Source of the DNA: Scortum barcoo
Taxonomy: Eukaryota > Chordata > Actinopteri > Centrarchiformes > Terapontidae
DNA: 64,000 nt
Reading direction: 5' to 3'
NCBI GenBank assembly: GCA_023238725.1
Contig: CM041535.1
Coordinates: 20,579,230 to 20,643,229 of the forward strand
Positions 31,080-42,600 of the stretch are shown here, one piece after another. Position 1 is the first letter of the stretch. The number at the start of each line of letters is the position of its first letter. Under the pieces are notes generated by a model. It made no database searches. It was given only the letters and a program-made list of their open reading frames with translations, and was not told the origin of the DNA. The position numbers and the translations under genes were made by a program.

Positions 31080-31500
31080 GCAGCTACATTTAAGGGGTGG
31101 ATGATGATGATTATAATGTGGCTGTTTATAGGCAGCATTATTACTAGCCGACATGTGGAGAATGAAGAAAGCTTTGCGTGACGTCTCTCTTTGAAACCTC
31201 TTCATGACAATCTACAGCCATTGTTGTTAATGATGATGAGAAGTGCAATGGGAGAAAAGAATCGGAGTCGTGCGAGGATGCGATGCGTGCTTGACTTAAT
31301 TTAAATGAGCTCAGGCCGTGCTATAGTGATACAAAGTGACATCCTCCTGTGGGTGGGAACGGTCCACTCTTTAACGGCATCCGTCACCGGTCGAAACGTT
31401 GACGACAACTGTGGAAGTTTTTTCTAAGGAGGGATGCTCGATGTGAGTTGCATTAGCCGCACGTAGAAGCAGGGATCATCAAATCGGTGTTGTAGTTGCA
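31080..31500. other. Candidate conserved non-coding element
   Basis: Complex, repeat-poor sequence with several CpGs despite the AT-rich surroundings (for example TCCGTCACCGGTCGAAACG near 31,380-31,398) and no open reading frame of note. CpG retention and complexity suggest constraint. Confidence 0.25.
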
Positions 31501-31782
31501 TGTGGTCTTGGATAATTCGGCGAAGGCATGCAGCATTACGGCTATGAAAAAAGCAGATAAAATCCTATTTGACAAATGGAGCATAGCAGGCACAATGTGA
31601 CATTGGCATTGCCACAGTTAAGACATCGTCTCACAGCTTAAGCCATGCTCTAAATATGAAGTCTTAACTAAATCTCTCAGCTTATCTGATAGCAGACACT
31701 TCAGGGAAAGTGCTGTGGCTATGAGTTTTCATCCCCACTGTCACTGATTTGTTAAGGCCACCTTCGCTGCTGGTACTGATAC

Positions 31783-31805
31783 TCTCCTCTCCTCTCCTCT
31801 CCTCC
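31783..31805. repeat. (CTCCT)n pentanucleotide repeat
   Basis: Four to five CTCCT/TCTCC units leading into a longer CT-rich stretch to about 31,860. Confidence 0.85.
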
Positions 31806-32579
31806 TTTCGAGTTCATCCCCTCCTCCTCCTCCCACAGCTTCTTCTCCTTTCTTTTTCTCCGTCCATATTACCATGGTCTACTGCTCCCCATCTCCTGTG
31901 GGGATTAGCAGGCTAAACACAGGGAGAGGCTCAGTAGCGTATGGGAGACGGTTCCCCCTCGGATCGTAAATTCGTCCATGATTGAGGGGAGTAACGGCAG
32001 TCCCCTACTGGGCAAGCAGGAGTTCCAAGGCACCATACCAGGCGAAATGACCTCAAACTGACATTAAAACAACCTTGAGTGGGACTTAGTGTGTCAGCGC
32101 TCTTGCTGGAACATGATGATAAGGCTCCAGATTAACGGTTGAGACTGGGGGGGGAGGGTGAAACCATTTTTTGGCGATACGGGAGATTAAGAGAGAGGAG
32201 ATGCAAGATGCACAAGTGCACATTCACACATTCACACGCATGGCAGAGCCGAAGACGTTTGGTCAGCAGCAGCCACAGCATCTGTTTTCATTTGATTTAT
32301 CTGAGGTTATACTATATTCTGCTTGTCACTGGCAGGCCTTTTAGGCTAGGTGAGGAATGAGGGTAGAATCTGGAGAAAGACGGTTTAATCTGCCTAATGC
32401 AAAAACACCATTAAAGCCTTCCCTCAACATGTCACTTGAAGCCAGAAGTTTAACTTTATATTTCTCTCATTAACAGTATGTGGAAGATCATCAAAGACGA
32501 AACTCACGCGGCAAGTCAAGAGATATTAGAGGAGTTCGATATTATAATGAAATAAATCTTTTTATTATGTACCTTTAAT

Positions 32580-32890
32580 CAGTGGTTTCCAGTCTTTTAT
32601 GCCTGACCCCGTGCTGCAAAGTAATATGTACTTGTGACCCCTTGTCTTGTGCATGTCTATAAGTGTAGTGTTGTGTGTAACTCGATCACCCGATTTTCTC
32701 TTCGCAGACTGACTGACATTTAATCATTTTTAGAGCCCAGAAGAGGTAAAATAATCCAATATTTCCCAAGGAAAAAAAAGGGCAAAGTTTAGAGAAAAAC
32801 CTCAGCCTTGTTTCCTATTCTGGTTATCATCTCGAGGCCCATTTGTACAGGTCTCGCAACCCCCAGAGTGTGAAGTGGTGCCAGACACTG
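32580..32890 (+). repeat. Old hAT-like non-autonomous element
   Basis: It begins CAGTGGTTTCCAGTCTTTT and includes CTTGTGACCCCTTG, GGTAAAATAATCCAATATTTC and CAGGTCTCGCAACCCCCAGAG. These phrases occur in this order in a repeat I recall from percomorph genomes. The right end (CAGACACTG near 32,890) is a decayed partner of the left tip. The copy is diverged and does not code for protein. Confidence 0.5.
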
Positions 32891-35800
32891 GGCTAACAAA
32901 AACCTCATACAAAGCTACAGTATTCTCATCCTCTCCTCTTTTTTCGACTCTCTTATGCTAAATTGACCCAATTTCTTGGTCTCTTTTGCCCAGCCCAGTG
33001 GCTGTGAACCAGCTCCCTATTAGTCCTGCAGCTCTGATGAAGATGGAGGCAGACTTATCAGAGTTCTGCTCTGTCAACAGAGAAACATAGATGTTTCATG
33101 TTCTGCATGAGAATAATACCAGCTGACTGTTAAAGGAAGCTCTGTGGCTTAATCAATAGTATAATTACGCTTATGGAAAATATTATGTCATGCGTGGTAA
33201 TGATTGGGCTCTGGTGTATTGTAATCAGTGAAAATGGGGCTCAGTGACTCCTTTGGCTGTGGCTATGGAGAGAGGTACAGTGAATAACTATACATGAAGT
33301 AGAGAGGACATAGATGATCTCATAGAGCAACCATGATGTTTGTATTTAGGCTATGGATTAAATTAATACAGGCACAGTTTACCAATTCTATATGAATTTG
33401 TCCTAGTTTTATCCCTCTGCCTTTTTTCCCAGTTTTATTCATTGCTGTTTAATTTATTTCCTAATCAGAATATTGAGCATCCAATATCACATATCTGTCT
33501 GTTCTCCCTTTATCCAATTCTGGACTCGGCAGTCTCTCTTGTGTTTCCCCAATTGATTAAACTCTCTGAGTTGCCGTCGCTTGAATGAAGCTATTGTCTC
33601 AACATGGACCTGCTGACCAGATGCTTGCTGTTTTTATTTACTTTTAATGAAGATGAAACTGGCTCTTGATGGAAGTGATGCAATAGGTATGAGGCACAGC
33701 TGAGAGCTGTCAGCAGCACCTCTGTACGTGCCTTAGGATGGGAGGACATTCTTTAGCAGCAACAGCAGATGTTGGCAAACACATGGGGTGGACTACAATA
33801 TTTTATTTACTTCTCTCTGGAGACCTAATTTTATTTGAGGCAATGACAATTTTTCTGTTTATAATGACTTAGGGGGATAAGAATGAAACAAGAAAACTCA
33901 GCACCCTAGTACTGACATTCGGAGTATTTTGTGCAGCTTCTGCATCGAGGTACATCAATAAACTCCAGCACTCAATAAAGTGGTGCACTGCAAGAGAGCA
34001 GAAGGACCAAGAGAGTATTCCTCGGGCAGATTTTGAAGGAAAACGTACAGTATTTTGTATTCAAAAGATGCTTTTATTTTTGAAAGGTGGAAAAAAAAAT
34101 CTGCATTCAGATCAACATCTCCTCTTTGTTTTATTTTGACAATGCTTATGAGCAAGGCTACTGGGCAACAGTTACTTGTCCTCATTAAAGGTTGTTCCTT
34201 TTCACGTTACATTTGTCTTGTGTTGCTGTAGCTGAAAACATGCCCACTGGAGTTCTCATCACTCACATACTAGCTGTGGCAGGACTGGCAAGCGGCAGCT
34301 CCTTCAAGGGTACTCAACAACAAAACATTTTTATACCATGTTTTCCTCTGCAAATACAAAAGAGTTCCTCTTCACCTGTCAACATGATTATTCAGTCCAA
34401 TGTTCCCCACTGAATGCAGACCGGTGGTCTTACTTTCCCACATGGAGCTGTGGGAAGTCTTGAGATGTGGGACAAAGGAGGCCTACAATCCTTGCTGGAT
34501 TACCTCATGCCTTTGGTCCCTGAAGTGGCCAGTCAGTCTCTCTCTCCCCCCTCTCAAAAAACAAGCAAGCAGTTGGAGTAAGTAAGGAAGGAGAGGGGAA
34601 AAGCATCCGAAAGAGAGGAAGAGCGGAGTGTTGAGTGGGTGAGTGCATAAAAGGTGCTGGTAAGGAAACGGATTGAATGTGTAACCTAAAAAGGGAGAGA
34701 GAGCAAGAAGGGGGAAAGAACGAAAAGGAGGGGTCTAAATGTTTAGTATTCATCCGTGTTTGTATGATTAGGCCAAGTAGGGCAATTAGTCCAGATGGAG
34801 AATAGAGATTGGGTCTAAGCACAGGACTACTGATTCTCTTAAGAGTTTCCTCAGGGACACAGTTCACCTGGTGTGAACCTCCCATCCAATGCCTCAGGGC
34901 CGCTGACCTCACACGGTAGTCAGCATGGCAACTCAGACATATTTATGACGAGCTTCGCACCTACCACCAATACATATAAGCCTTTGGGCACCGGCCTGGG
35001 CTGTCGTTTACCAGAGTGAGTCAGCAAAGTCCTGCAGTCTTATTTTAGATTTGTTTTGTCATTGTGTGACGCAGTGCATTATGTTCTTCTAAGTGGTCGG
35101 TGATATTATTATCATGTTCCTGGAGGACACTTTCAGATCACTTTGCTGCATTAAACAGGCCCATAATGGTAAATCTCTTTTATCATTGCTAATAGTATAC
35201 TGTTGCATGTTAAAGTTAAAGTTATATTTTTTTTGTTTTTTTTTTGTTATAACCACAGCAATGAGTTTAAAGAGGAACCACGAGGATGAAAAAACTGTGT
35301 TTTGCTGCCCTCTCTGGTTGAAAATTTCAAGTCCGTTTCACCTCTGACCACACCCAACAGAAATGTCACAGGAGGTCGGCCCATACTGGATTTTCAGGGG
35401 TTTTAAGTTACTTTTTAAAGACGCCTAAAGACTCTGTAGAGCTGAGGGGAAACTATAGACTTCATTACTGAGAGTTATCCCTTCCATGTAATGCATTGTC
35501 ATGTAAAAATAATCATTAAAATGATTAAAATGCCACTTTAAAGCTTACATAGATTTATATTGTGAAAACAAAACTCACAGTATACAGTAATTTCAGTTGT
35601 TGTATCAGTTCTCTTTGCAGTAACCACTTTTTATCATTGCAGAAATGCTGAAAAAGATTATTTTTTTATTGTTCCCAAGGCCAGATTTCTTGGAAGATGG
35701 AAACCTTGATCAGATGGGTGGCTTGATCTAAAATTAAAGACTGGATGTAAAAAAAATAAATGAGTTGAGGCAAAAAATGTACCTTTCACAGTGATTTGAA

Positions 35801-37229
35801 TAAACCAACTGGGTTCACAAGATCTAACGCACTGCACTTGCAATTACTATTTTCAGTATTCAACAGGTGCAGTAGTCACAGTCAAAAAACGTGATTAGTA
35901 ACAAACATACCAACTCTAATGATAATTTCTATAAAGAACAGCTGTGTGAAATATTTATTTAGGTGGTACTTATTGCATCAACATTTTTCTATGCTCATTG
36001 TAAGGAATGTTATTTACTGCAAATGACAAGCCATAAGAAACTACTTCTTTTCTATTTGATCCATACAGAAAGAAACAGCATCTCATTTTACTCCCCGAGA
36101 AACTGCGCAGATTTGATTTACAATTTCTGGAACAGGTTGATTTATGCCACAGCTGTTGCATTCGAATACACATTTTGTCTGGATTTACTGTGTTAACACA
36201 AGCAGAATAATAACATTTTAAAGAAAAGCCCTGATTAAATTAACATCTCATTTGAACATGTATCTGAACTTCAGAGATACCAAGTAAAAACAATTGTTCA
36301 GAATAGATGATGAAATCTATGTGGTGAAAAATGCAAGCTGTGGCAACCATCACCTCAGTATCTCAGAGTATCAAGCTGTCTCAGGGCACCAAGTGTTTCA
36401 AATCATAAATGAATTGGAAAAACAGCTAATATCTCACCGGACTGAGCCTCATTGATTTTACCCTCAGAGCATGAAAAAAAGAGAAAACCACTTTGCAAGC
36501 AGCATGAAGCCAGAGTCTGTGGGCTCAGTAACTTAACCTTGAGGTGTTGAATAATTTTTCTGTCATTTGATATGATCCTTGGTGCCTTAGCTGTGGACTG
36601 AAGACCACACATATGCCCATTTAGTAGTATCAAGCAGGTGATTTAAAGAAAAACACAGTAAAGTCGGACTGCATTTGACCTATGATAAAGATAGTACAGA
36701 TAAAAATTGACTGTTGAGTAAAAACTAAGAAAGAGGAAGAGCGCAAATTAAAATAAATGCTGTTTTATCTTCATTTAAAAGAATATGTGGTCATATTTTT
36801 CTATCAAAGCAAACCATCAAATACCTACTTAGTTTAGAATATGCACTAAAATCCTCCCTATTCTCAGATTTTTAGAATAGAATAGTAAAAAATAAATTAA
36901 AAATATATTATTTTGCCAAAGCTAAGGCAAGAGAGGCAGAAAAAGGAGTGAAACCTCAGTTCTCTTAAGACCTATCTATGAACTAATGTCCACGTGTTGT
37001 GGTAAAGCTGTATAAACCCCACCTGAATTCATCCCATTGTGTAGAACCAATGGGATTAATGTGTCTAACAAACAGGAAAGTCCAGAGCAGATGCGACCCT
37101 GCAGTTCTTTCAAAAGATGCAACAGGCTGCCATTTATGTGAGCCTACATACTGTGCTTTACCAGTCAGCTGCTCAGTCCTCCTGGATGCAACATCTTCAG
37201 TGTCTTTACAATATATATCTTTGTTTTCA
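32891..37229. other. Non-coding stretch
   Basis: I see no gene. A complex block around 33,120-33,260 (ATTACGCTTATGGAAAATA region) may be a conserved element. The frame at 34912-34505 on the minus strand is CT/GA-rich translation. Long T-runs lie at 35,228-35,250. Confidence 0.5.
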
Positions 37230-37410
37230 AATTGTAACAGTGTGATGTTTTTTTGTTGATGTTTTTTTCCACACTCCACTTTTTTCCCTGTAAAAGTGTT
37301 ATTTGGGGGAGCGAGGGTGTCATATGTTGTACAGTTTGTAAAGCCCCTTGGGGCAAAATGTGATTTGTGATATTGGGCTACAGAAATAAAAAATGACTTG
37401 ACTTGAATAA
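37230..37410 (+). repeat. LINE/SINE 3' tail (L2-type), plus orientation
   Basis: It contains TTGTAAAGCCCCTTGGGGCA, then TGTGATTTGTGATATTGGGC, then an A-rich stretch ending in short TGACT repeats (TGACTTGACTTGAATAA, to about 37,410). This matches the 3' end shared by fish L2-type LINEs and the SINEs they mobilise, including the short tandem tail. The body upstream (from about 36,970) may belong to the same element. Confidence 0.6.
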
Positions 37411-37519
37411 ATCGCCCCATTTGAAAGGGTGGTATTGTACTTTTCACTCCACTCCATTTAACAGCTGTGGTCACTTCTCATTTTAAAATTGTACACACAG
37501 AGAAACTGTATATGAGATT

Positions 37520-37720
37520 ACCCAACATTAGATAAAGTAGTTAAAATGGCTCCACTTTAAGTAATAACAATAATCCATCAGCAATATTAGATTTCATAAC
37601 ACTTTGAAAGTGCCGATTCTGCATAACAAGTACTTTTAAGTTTACACTTTAGTTTCACTTGATTTAAATGCAAGACTTTTATTTGTAAAACTTTTACATG
37701 CACCACGGGTGTCATCTCTT
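37520..37720 (+). repeat. Percomorph interspersed repeat (same family as 21520-21862), fragment
   Basis: It includes CATAACACTTTGAAAGTGCC, TTCTGCATAACAAGTACTTTT and AATGCAAGACTTTTATTTGTA, the internal phrases of the hAT-like percomorph repeat as I remember it. Both ends are missing or degraded. Confidence 0.5.
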
Positions 37721-40700
37721 TGGCACAGGGCAAATATGAATGAGGATATGCAAAACAAGAATTTTAGACAATACTTGCACCTCCAACCTCAACTCATTAC
37801 CCTGTGATAGAGTAATACTGCTTTATGTGGATTGCACAATAATACATGACACGACTGGCTGAGCTAAAGTTATTCAGGGTGTTGCCTGAAAACTGGATTA
37901 TTATGTTTGCAATGCTGTACTTTGGAAAAACATGTAAACTTCTTTTTGTGCACATACTGTTTGTCTTTTATTTTTGCCTGCATTCACCATGAGTCAGCAT
38001 GTGAATGTCTGAACACATTTCCATGCATATGGCACATTCATTATAAAATGTGTTCTTATTGATGATAGAAAAACAGAACAATTTGCCCTTGGAAAAATAT
38101 CAGTTTTTCTGTGGTTACAGAGTGTGTTGGTAATGCAGCTGAATGCATTTAATGAGGTGAATATATTCATTTAATGTTATTTATTCATCTGTTTATGCAT
38201 GAGTTAATGTTTTGGTACATTCATTTATTGCACAGTCCCATCTTGACGCCGTAACATAAAATCACAATATATACAGCTTTCTTTACATACAGTTTTGTTT
38301 ATACTCTGATGTTGTGCATATATTTGGGTTCCTACAGTCTACAGTCAATCTTATTTTCATTCCTACATTTTATTTTGTTATATCCGTATGTATTTCTACT
38401 GACACAAGCATACTATTCCCAGTCCGCCGGTGCCTCCACGTTTCTCAGAAGCTCACTGAAGCTGGGTCCATCTTCGGTGACATCTGCCATCAGCAGTGCA
38501 TGACTGTGGAGAAATCTGTTTAAATCTACAGGGCACTGTACTGAATGGTTCCCATTGATCTACATTTGCCTGACACTGTGACTGACGGAGCCAATCAGCC
38601 TATCATGGCCCTGGAGACGGACAGACACTCATTTACAGGTGAGAGAGGGGGTGGGATGAGTTTGATTGATTGGCAGACTGTCACCGAGCCACTGGGGCAT
38701 TACAAAACCATCTCTGCACAGCAGGAGAGCAATATTATGTTGGCGCATGAGTGTGTGCGTTGATGCTTTTGCGTGAGTGTGTATGTATGGATGTGTTTGT
38801 GATGGCGGGTGGTCAGCCCTGTACAGATTACCCATCGCACCTTGAGTGTGGTGACAGGTAAATAATCAGGCTGTCAGCTTGGCCCAGCCCACATCTTCAA
38901 AGACTGGAAGAATTAAATAACCTATCAGGCAGGAGAGGCTGCCCGGGATGAATCATATACACCCTACACATAGACATGGACCCATGAATGTGCACGTCCA
39001 CGCCCCCAAAGGTGTTTCTCTCCTCTGCCTATGTATTTATACAGTCTCTCACTAAAACCAGTGCTTCCTCTATTCAGGTCCCTCAGTCTCCTTTTTTTCC
39101 CCCTTGCTCTCTTTTTCTCTCTCTCTCTCTCCCTGTCTCTCTGTCTCCTCCCTCTCTCTATCCGGTGGTTCAGTGTGGGATTCAGAAGTGCCATTACTCA
39201 AACACAGCCTGTCAGTACAGATAACAGTTGTTTGTTGTTTAACACTGTACAGAGCTGCTGCATGGCAAGCCGGAATCTGGGAACATTTCTTTATCCCCGC
39301 TTATTTATTTTATTTTTTTTTATGTGCGTGATTTTACATTCAGCATTTACAAAGCTGGTTCCAACTGGTTCCAACTCGAAGCTCGAAGCCGCAAACGTAA
39401 GGATTTTTTTTTCTCAAATGTCATATCATATCTAAAAAATCATAATTAATAGAGAGGAAATTGTCTTTTGTGTAAAAATGCCTGGTCAGCATATTTAGAT
39501 ATCCATCAAAGAGGAGAAGAAAGGTAGCTAAATAGCTTGATTTTTCTTTTTTTTTCCAGCCATTAACTACCTGCTTCACAGCTTCAGTCTATATTTGTTA
39601 CACTGTAGTTCTTTGGTTTGGCACCCTGGATTTTTGTTCTGGTAGGATATCAGTGTGACAAGGTTTTAAATGACCTTATTATCACTAGAACATCTACTGC
39701 CCTCATGTGGCCAAGATATGTATGTTCGAAAAGAAACAACCAAACTGTACACTTATCTGAGGAGAAGGACAGGGGTAAATGATGAGCAACAAGCCAGCTG
39801 ATGTAATAATTTCAGCCCAAATTAAATTTTTGTTTTTATGCCTGTACTGAATAGCCGAGAGTAGAATGAGCACTTTCCATGTCCCTGATTACGCCGGCTT
39901 CATCAAATGACCAGAACAGTATGTCAAAGTAAAAAAAAATAATAATTGTCAGGTCATATAGGTTAAGTTGTGCTGAAAAAAAGGATACCAAAGTGACAAA
40001 CCCAGAGAGAGTCATTTTCACCAGACTTTTCCCCTCAGCTCTGCGAGGCTCCTTTCCTCTAACTACTGTGGCTTTTACAGCCCACAACGCTGCTGTTTTT
40101 TATTCACTTTCACTGCTCTTTGTGAGCATCATTTTCGGCCGCAGCAGACTGATGCTGTCAGCTGTCATACCCTAAGAGCAGACTGTACCAAGCAGCAGAC
40201 AGACAGACTATCATCCAAATATAAGTATTCTTTCAGTCATTTAGAAGAAGGTAAAGCTGTATTTGAGGCTATCACATAATCATTTCTTCAGTTATAATCA
40301 TGGCAAAAAATATAGCAAATATATAAATAGTTTGACACAGATTAGACTGTAATGGCTGAAACGTTTGTCACATAATGCCTCAATTGCACAACATGCTTTA
40401 TGGATGTAATAAATGTGCTTTCCTGGTTAAGGTACAGCATCATCTATAAATCAACTACGCAGGTAAGGACACACTGCAGCCTGTACCAAGAGAGCTCAGA
40501 CCAGATTCTGTTGATGAAAAGTCCCCGTGCAGCAACATGCTGTATGAACTAGAGTTTGTTTGCAGCGTCTCTCACTGGGTGGTCTGGTTCAGTGAGAGAG
40601 GAAGCATGTGGTATTACAGTTTCCTGTCTGTGGACCTGACAGCACGGTTCTGGTGTGTGAGTGTGTGTGTGCATGTGTTATTGATGTGCTGTTAACATGT

Positions 40701-41932
40701 TGCTTTGAGGGCGGTCATGCTCCGGTGGACCCTGTTTTCTGCAAGACACCTGTTGCTGACACTGGCAAAAAGATAATGTCCTCTCTAACCAAAAAATCAG
40801 CAGGAATTACGGTGGAATAAAAGGTGACAGTTTTAGTGAGCCCCCTCCCTCCCCCCGGCTCCCCACCACCTTCCTTTCTGTCTTTCTCTTCTCTCATCTC
40901 ATTTTATTTCCTGCTGAGTTTCTTTTCACATTACGAAAGGCTGAGCAGAAACCAGAAGTCAACCTGGGACATAACTGAATAGCTGTGAAAAGAAGGGAGC
41001 GGGCCAACAATTCAGATAATACTGCACCACACAGACCATTAGCCAACATGTCTACTGACACATTCTGCCAGCACATATATCCTCACTGTCGTGTTATTCC
41101 TCATGTCCAGGCATATGCAGAAGGGGGCCTTGTGCTTTTCGATGATTTTGGAATCCAGGCTGTTTTACCAAGTGCGCTGGTCCGCGAATGAGTTTCCCAC
41201 CTCGGGCTTGGCAGACAGCATTTCCCGTAAACTCCCTGTGATAATAACCTCATGATTTTTAACATAATAAATGGACAGTTGGACAGATGCAGAAACAGGG
41301 GAAAGTATGTAAGGAAACTGCCCAGTCTCCTTAAATTTTAAACTGGGTCTTCTGACACACATGAACTTGAAAACAGGTGCAAATTTTATTTCTTTCAATA
41401 AGACAACTCCATTTTAAACAGTGTCAACTTTAAACCAGTAGATGGCAGCAATACACCACTGAGCCAACATTCATCAAGGGGTGTGCAATCATTTAAATAT
41501 AAATGTTAACACTTGTGACAGATATAGTAAGGTGAGTTCATTTTGAGTCTATGCGCTGCATTGTTCTAACATTTAGAAGCTGCATGCACTGTGATTTTCA
41601 GTGTTTGAGTGGAGTCGATGACTTGAATCTCTGGGTGATTTTGAGTTAATTAGCACAGCAAAAAAAAAAAAGAGAGCTTTGCATACTCTCTATGCATACT
41701 GTATCATTATCAATTAGCACAACACTGCACACATTCTCACAGCCAGCCACGGGCCAATAATAATTCCTCCTATTACTGTTGGCCAAATGTTCCTTTCCAA
41801 TTACAAATTCCAATTTGCTTCACTCCCACAATATAAAGTGGATGGTTAGAGGGAAAAACCAATGATAAAAACAGATGATGTTATTTGGAGACATGAAGGG
41901 CTATTATCTTTCAAGAAAATATTTCATATTAC
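37721..41932. other. Non-coding stretch
   Basis: I see no gene. There is a CT-rich tract at about 39,105-39,165, TG-rich DNA at 38,745-38,805 and a small direct duplication (CTGGTTCCAA repeated, then CTCGAAG repeated) at about 39,355-39,388. Confidence 0.55.
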
Positions 41933-41952
41933 TTTTTTTTTTTTTTTTTTTT
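41933..41952. repeat. T20 homopolymer
   Basis: Twenty consecutive T residues, about 90 bases before a percomorph repeat copy. Its length may be unreliable in the assembly. Confidence 0.9.
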
Positions 41953-42039
41953 AAGAAACTACCACAAAGTAAAAGGTTAATAGGTTAAAGGAACATGTGC
42001 TGTTTAGCTACAATACTGTATGGCCAATACTCCACAGAT

Positions 42040-42600
42040 GGCAATATCAGCTGGTCCACTGCCTTGGTCTGGACAGAAAAATCACAACAACTATTGGATG
42101 GATTGACATTACATTTTGTACAGACATTTATGGTTCCCAAAGGAGGAAGCCTGCTGGCTTTGGTGATCCCCCGGCTTTTCATTCAGTGCCACAGCTGGCC
42201 TTTGGAGTGAAATGTCTCAACAACTACAACTGGACAGATAGCTGTGAAATCTTGTACACACGTTCACGTCACCATCAGGATCATTTGTAATGACTTTGGT
42301 GATCCCTTAAAATTTCCATTAGCACAATCGTCAAGTCAAACCTTCTATTTGTCTATCACTCTGGTTAATGAGGAATATCGGCACAACTAAAGACGTCCCC
42401 ATCAGCTGCAGCTCCACTCTTGTATTAAGTGAAAATTAGCAAACGTTAGTATGCTAAGATGGTGAACATGGTAAACATTATACTTTTTTAACATCAGTAG
42501 TGAGCACTGTTACTGAGTATTGAGCATGATGATGTTAGCACTCAGCTCAAAGCACTGCTCTTTCCCTAATAGCCTCATGGAGCTGCTAGGTGGTGGTGAT
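42040..42600 (+). repeat. Abundant percomorph repeat, diverged copy
   Basis: Phrases of a well-known percomorph interspersed repeat follow in order: ACAACTATTGGATGGATTGA, CAGACATTTATGGTTCCC, TTTGGTGATCCCCCGGCTTT, GTGAAATGTCTCAACAACTA, AGATGGTGAACATGGTAAAC, and finally AGCTCAAAGCACTGCTCT with CATGGAGCTGCTAG. The family is recognised from memory. It supports a percomorph host. The open frames at 41985-42290 are translations of this repeat. Confidence 0.75.

Larger units (their letters stand above)
29878..32579. other. Non-coding stretch with candidate conserved blocks
   Basis: I see no gene. It contains a 13-bp perfect hairpin at 30251-30285, an ACATAA repeat at 30289-30311, two complex blocks listed separately, and a (CTCCT)n tract at about 31,783-31,805. 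Confidence 0.5.
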
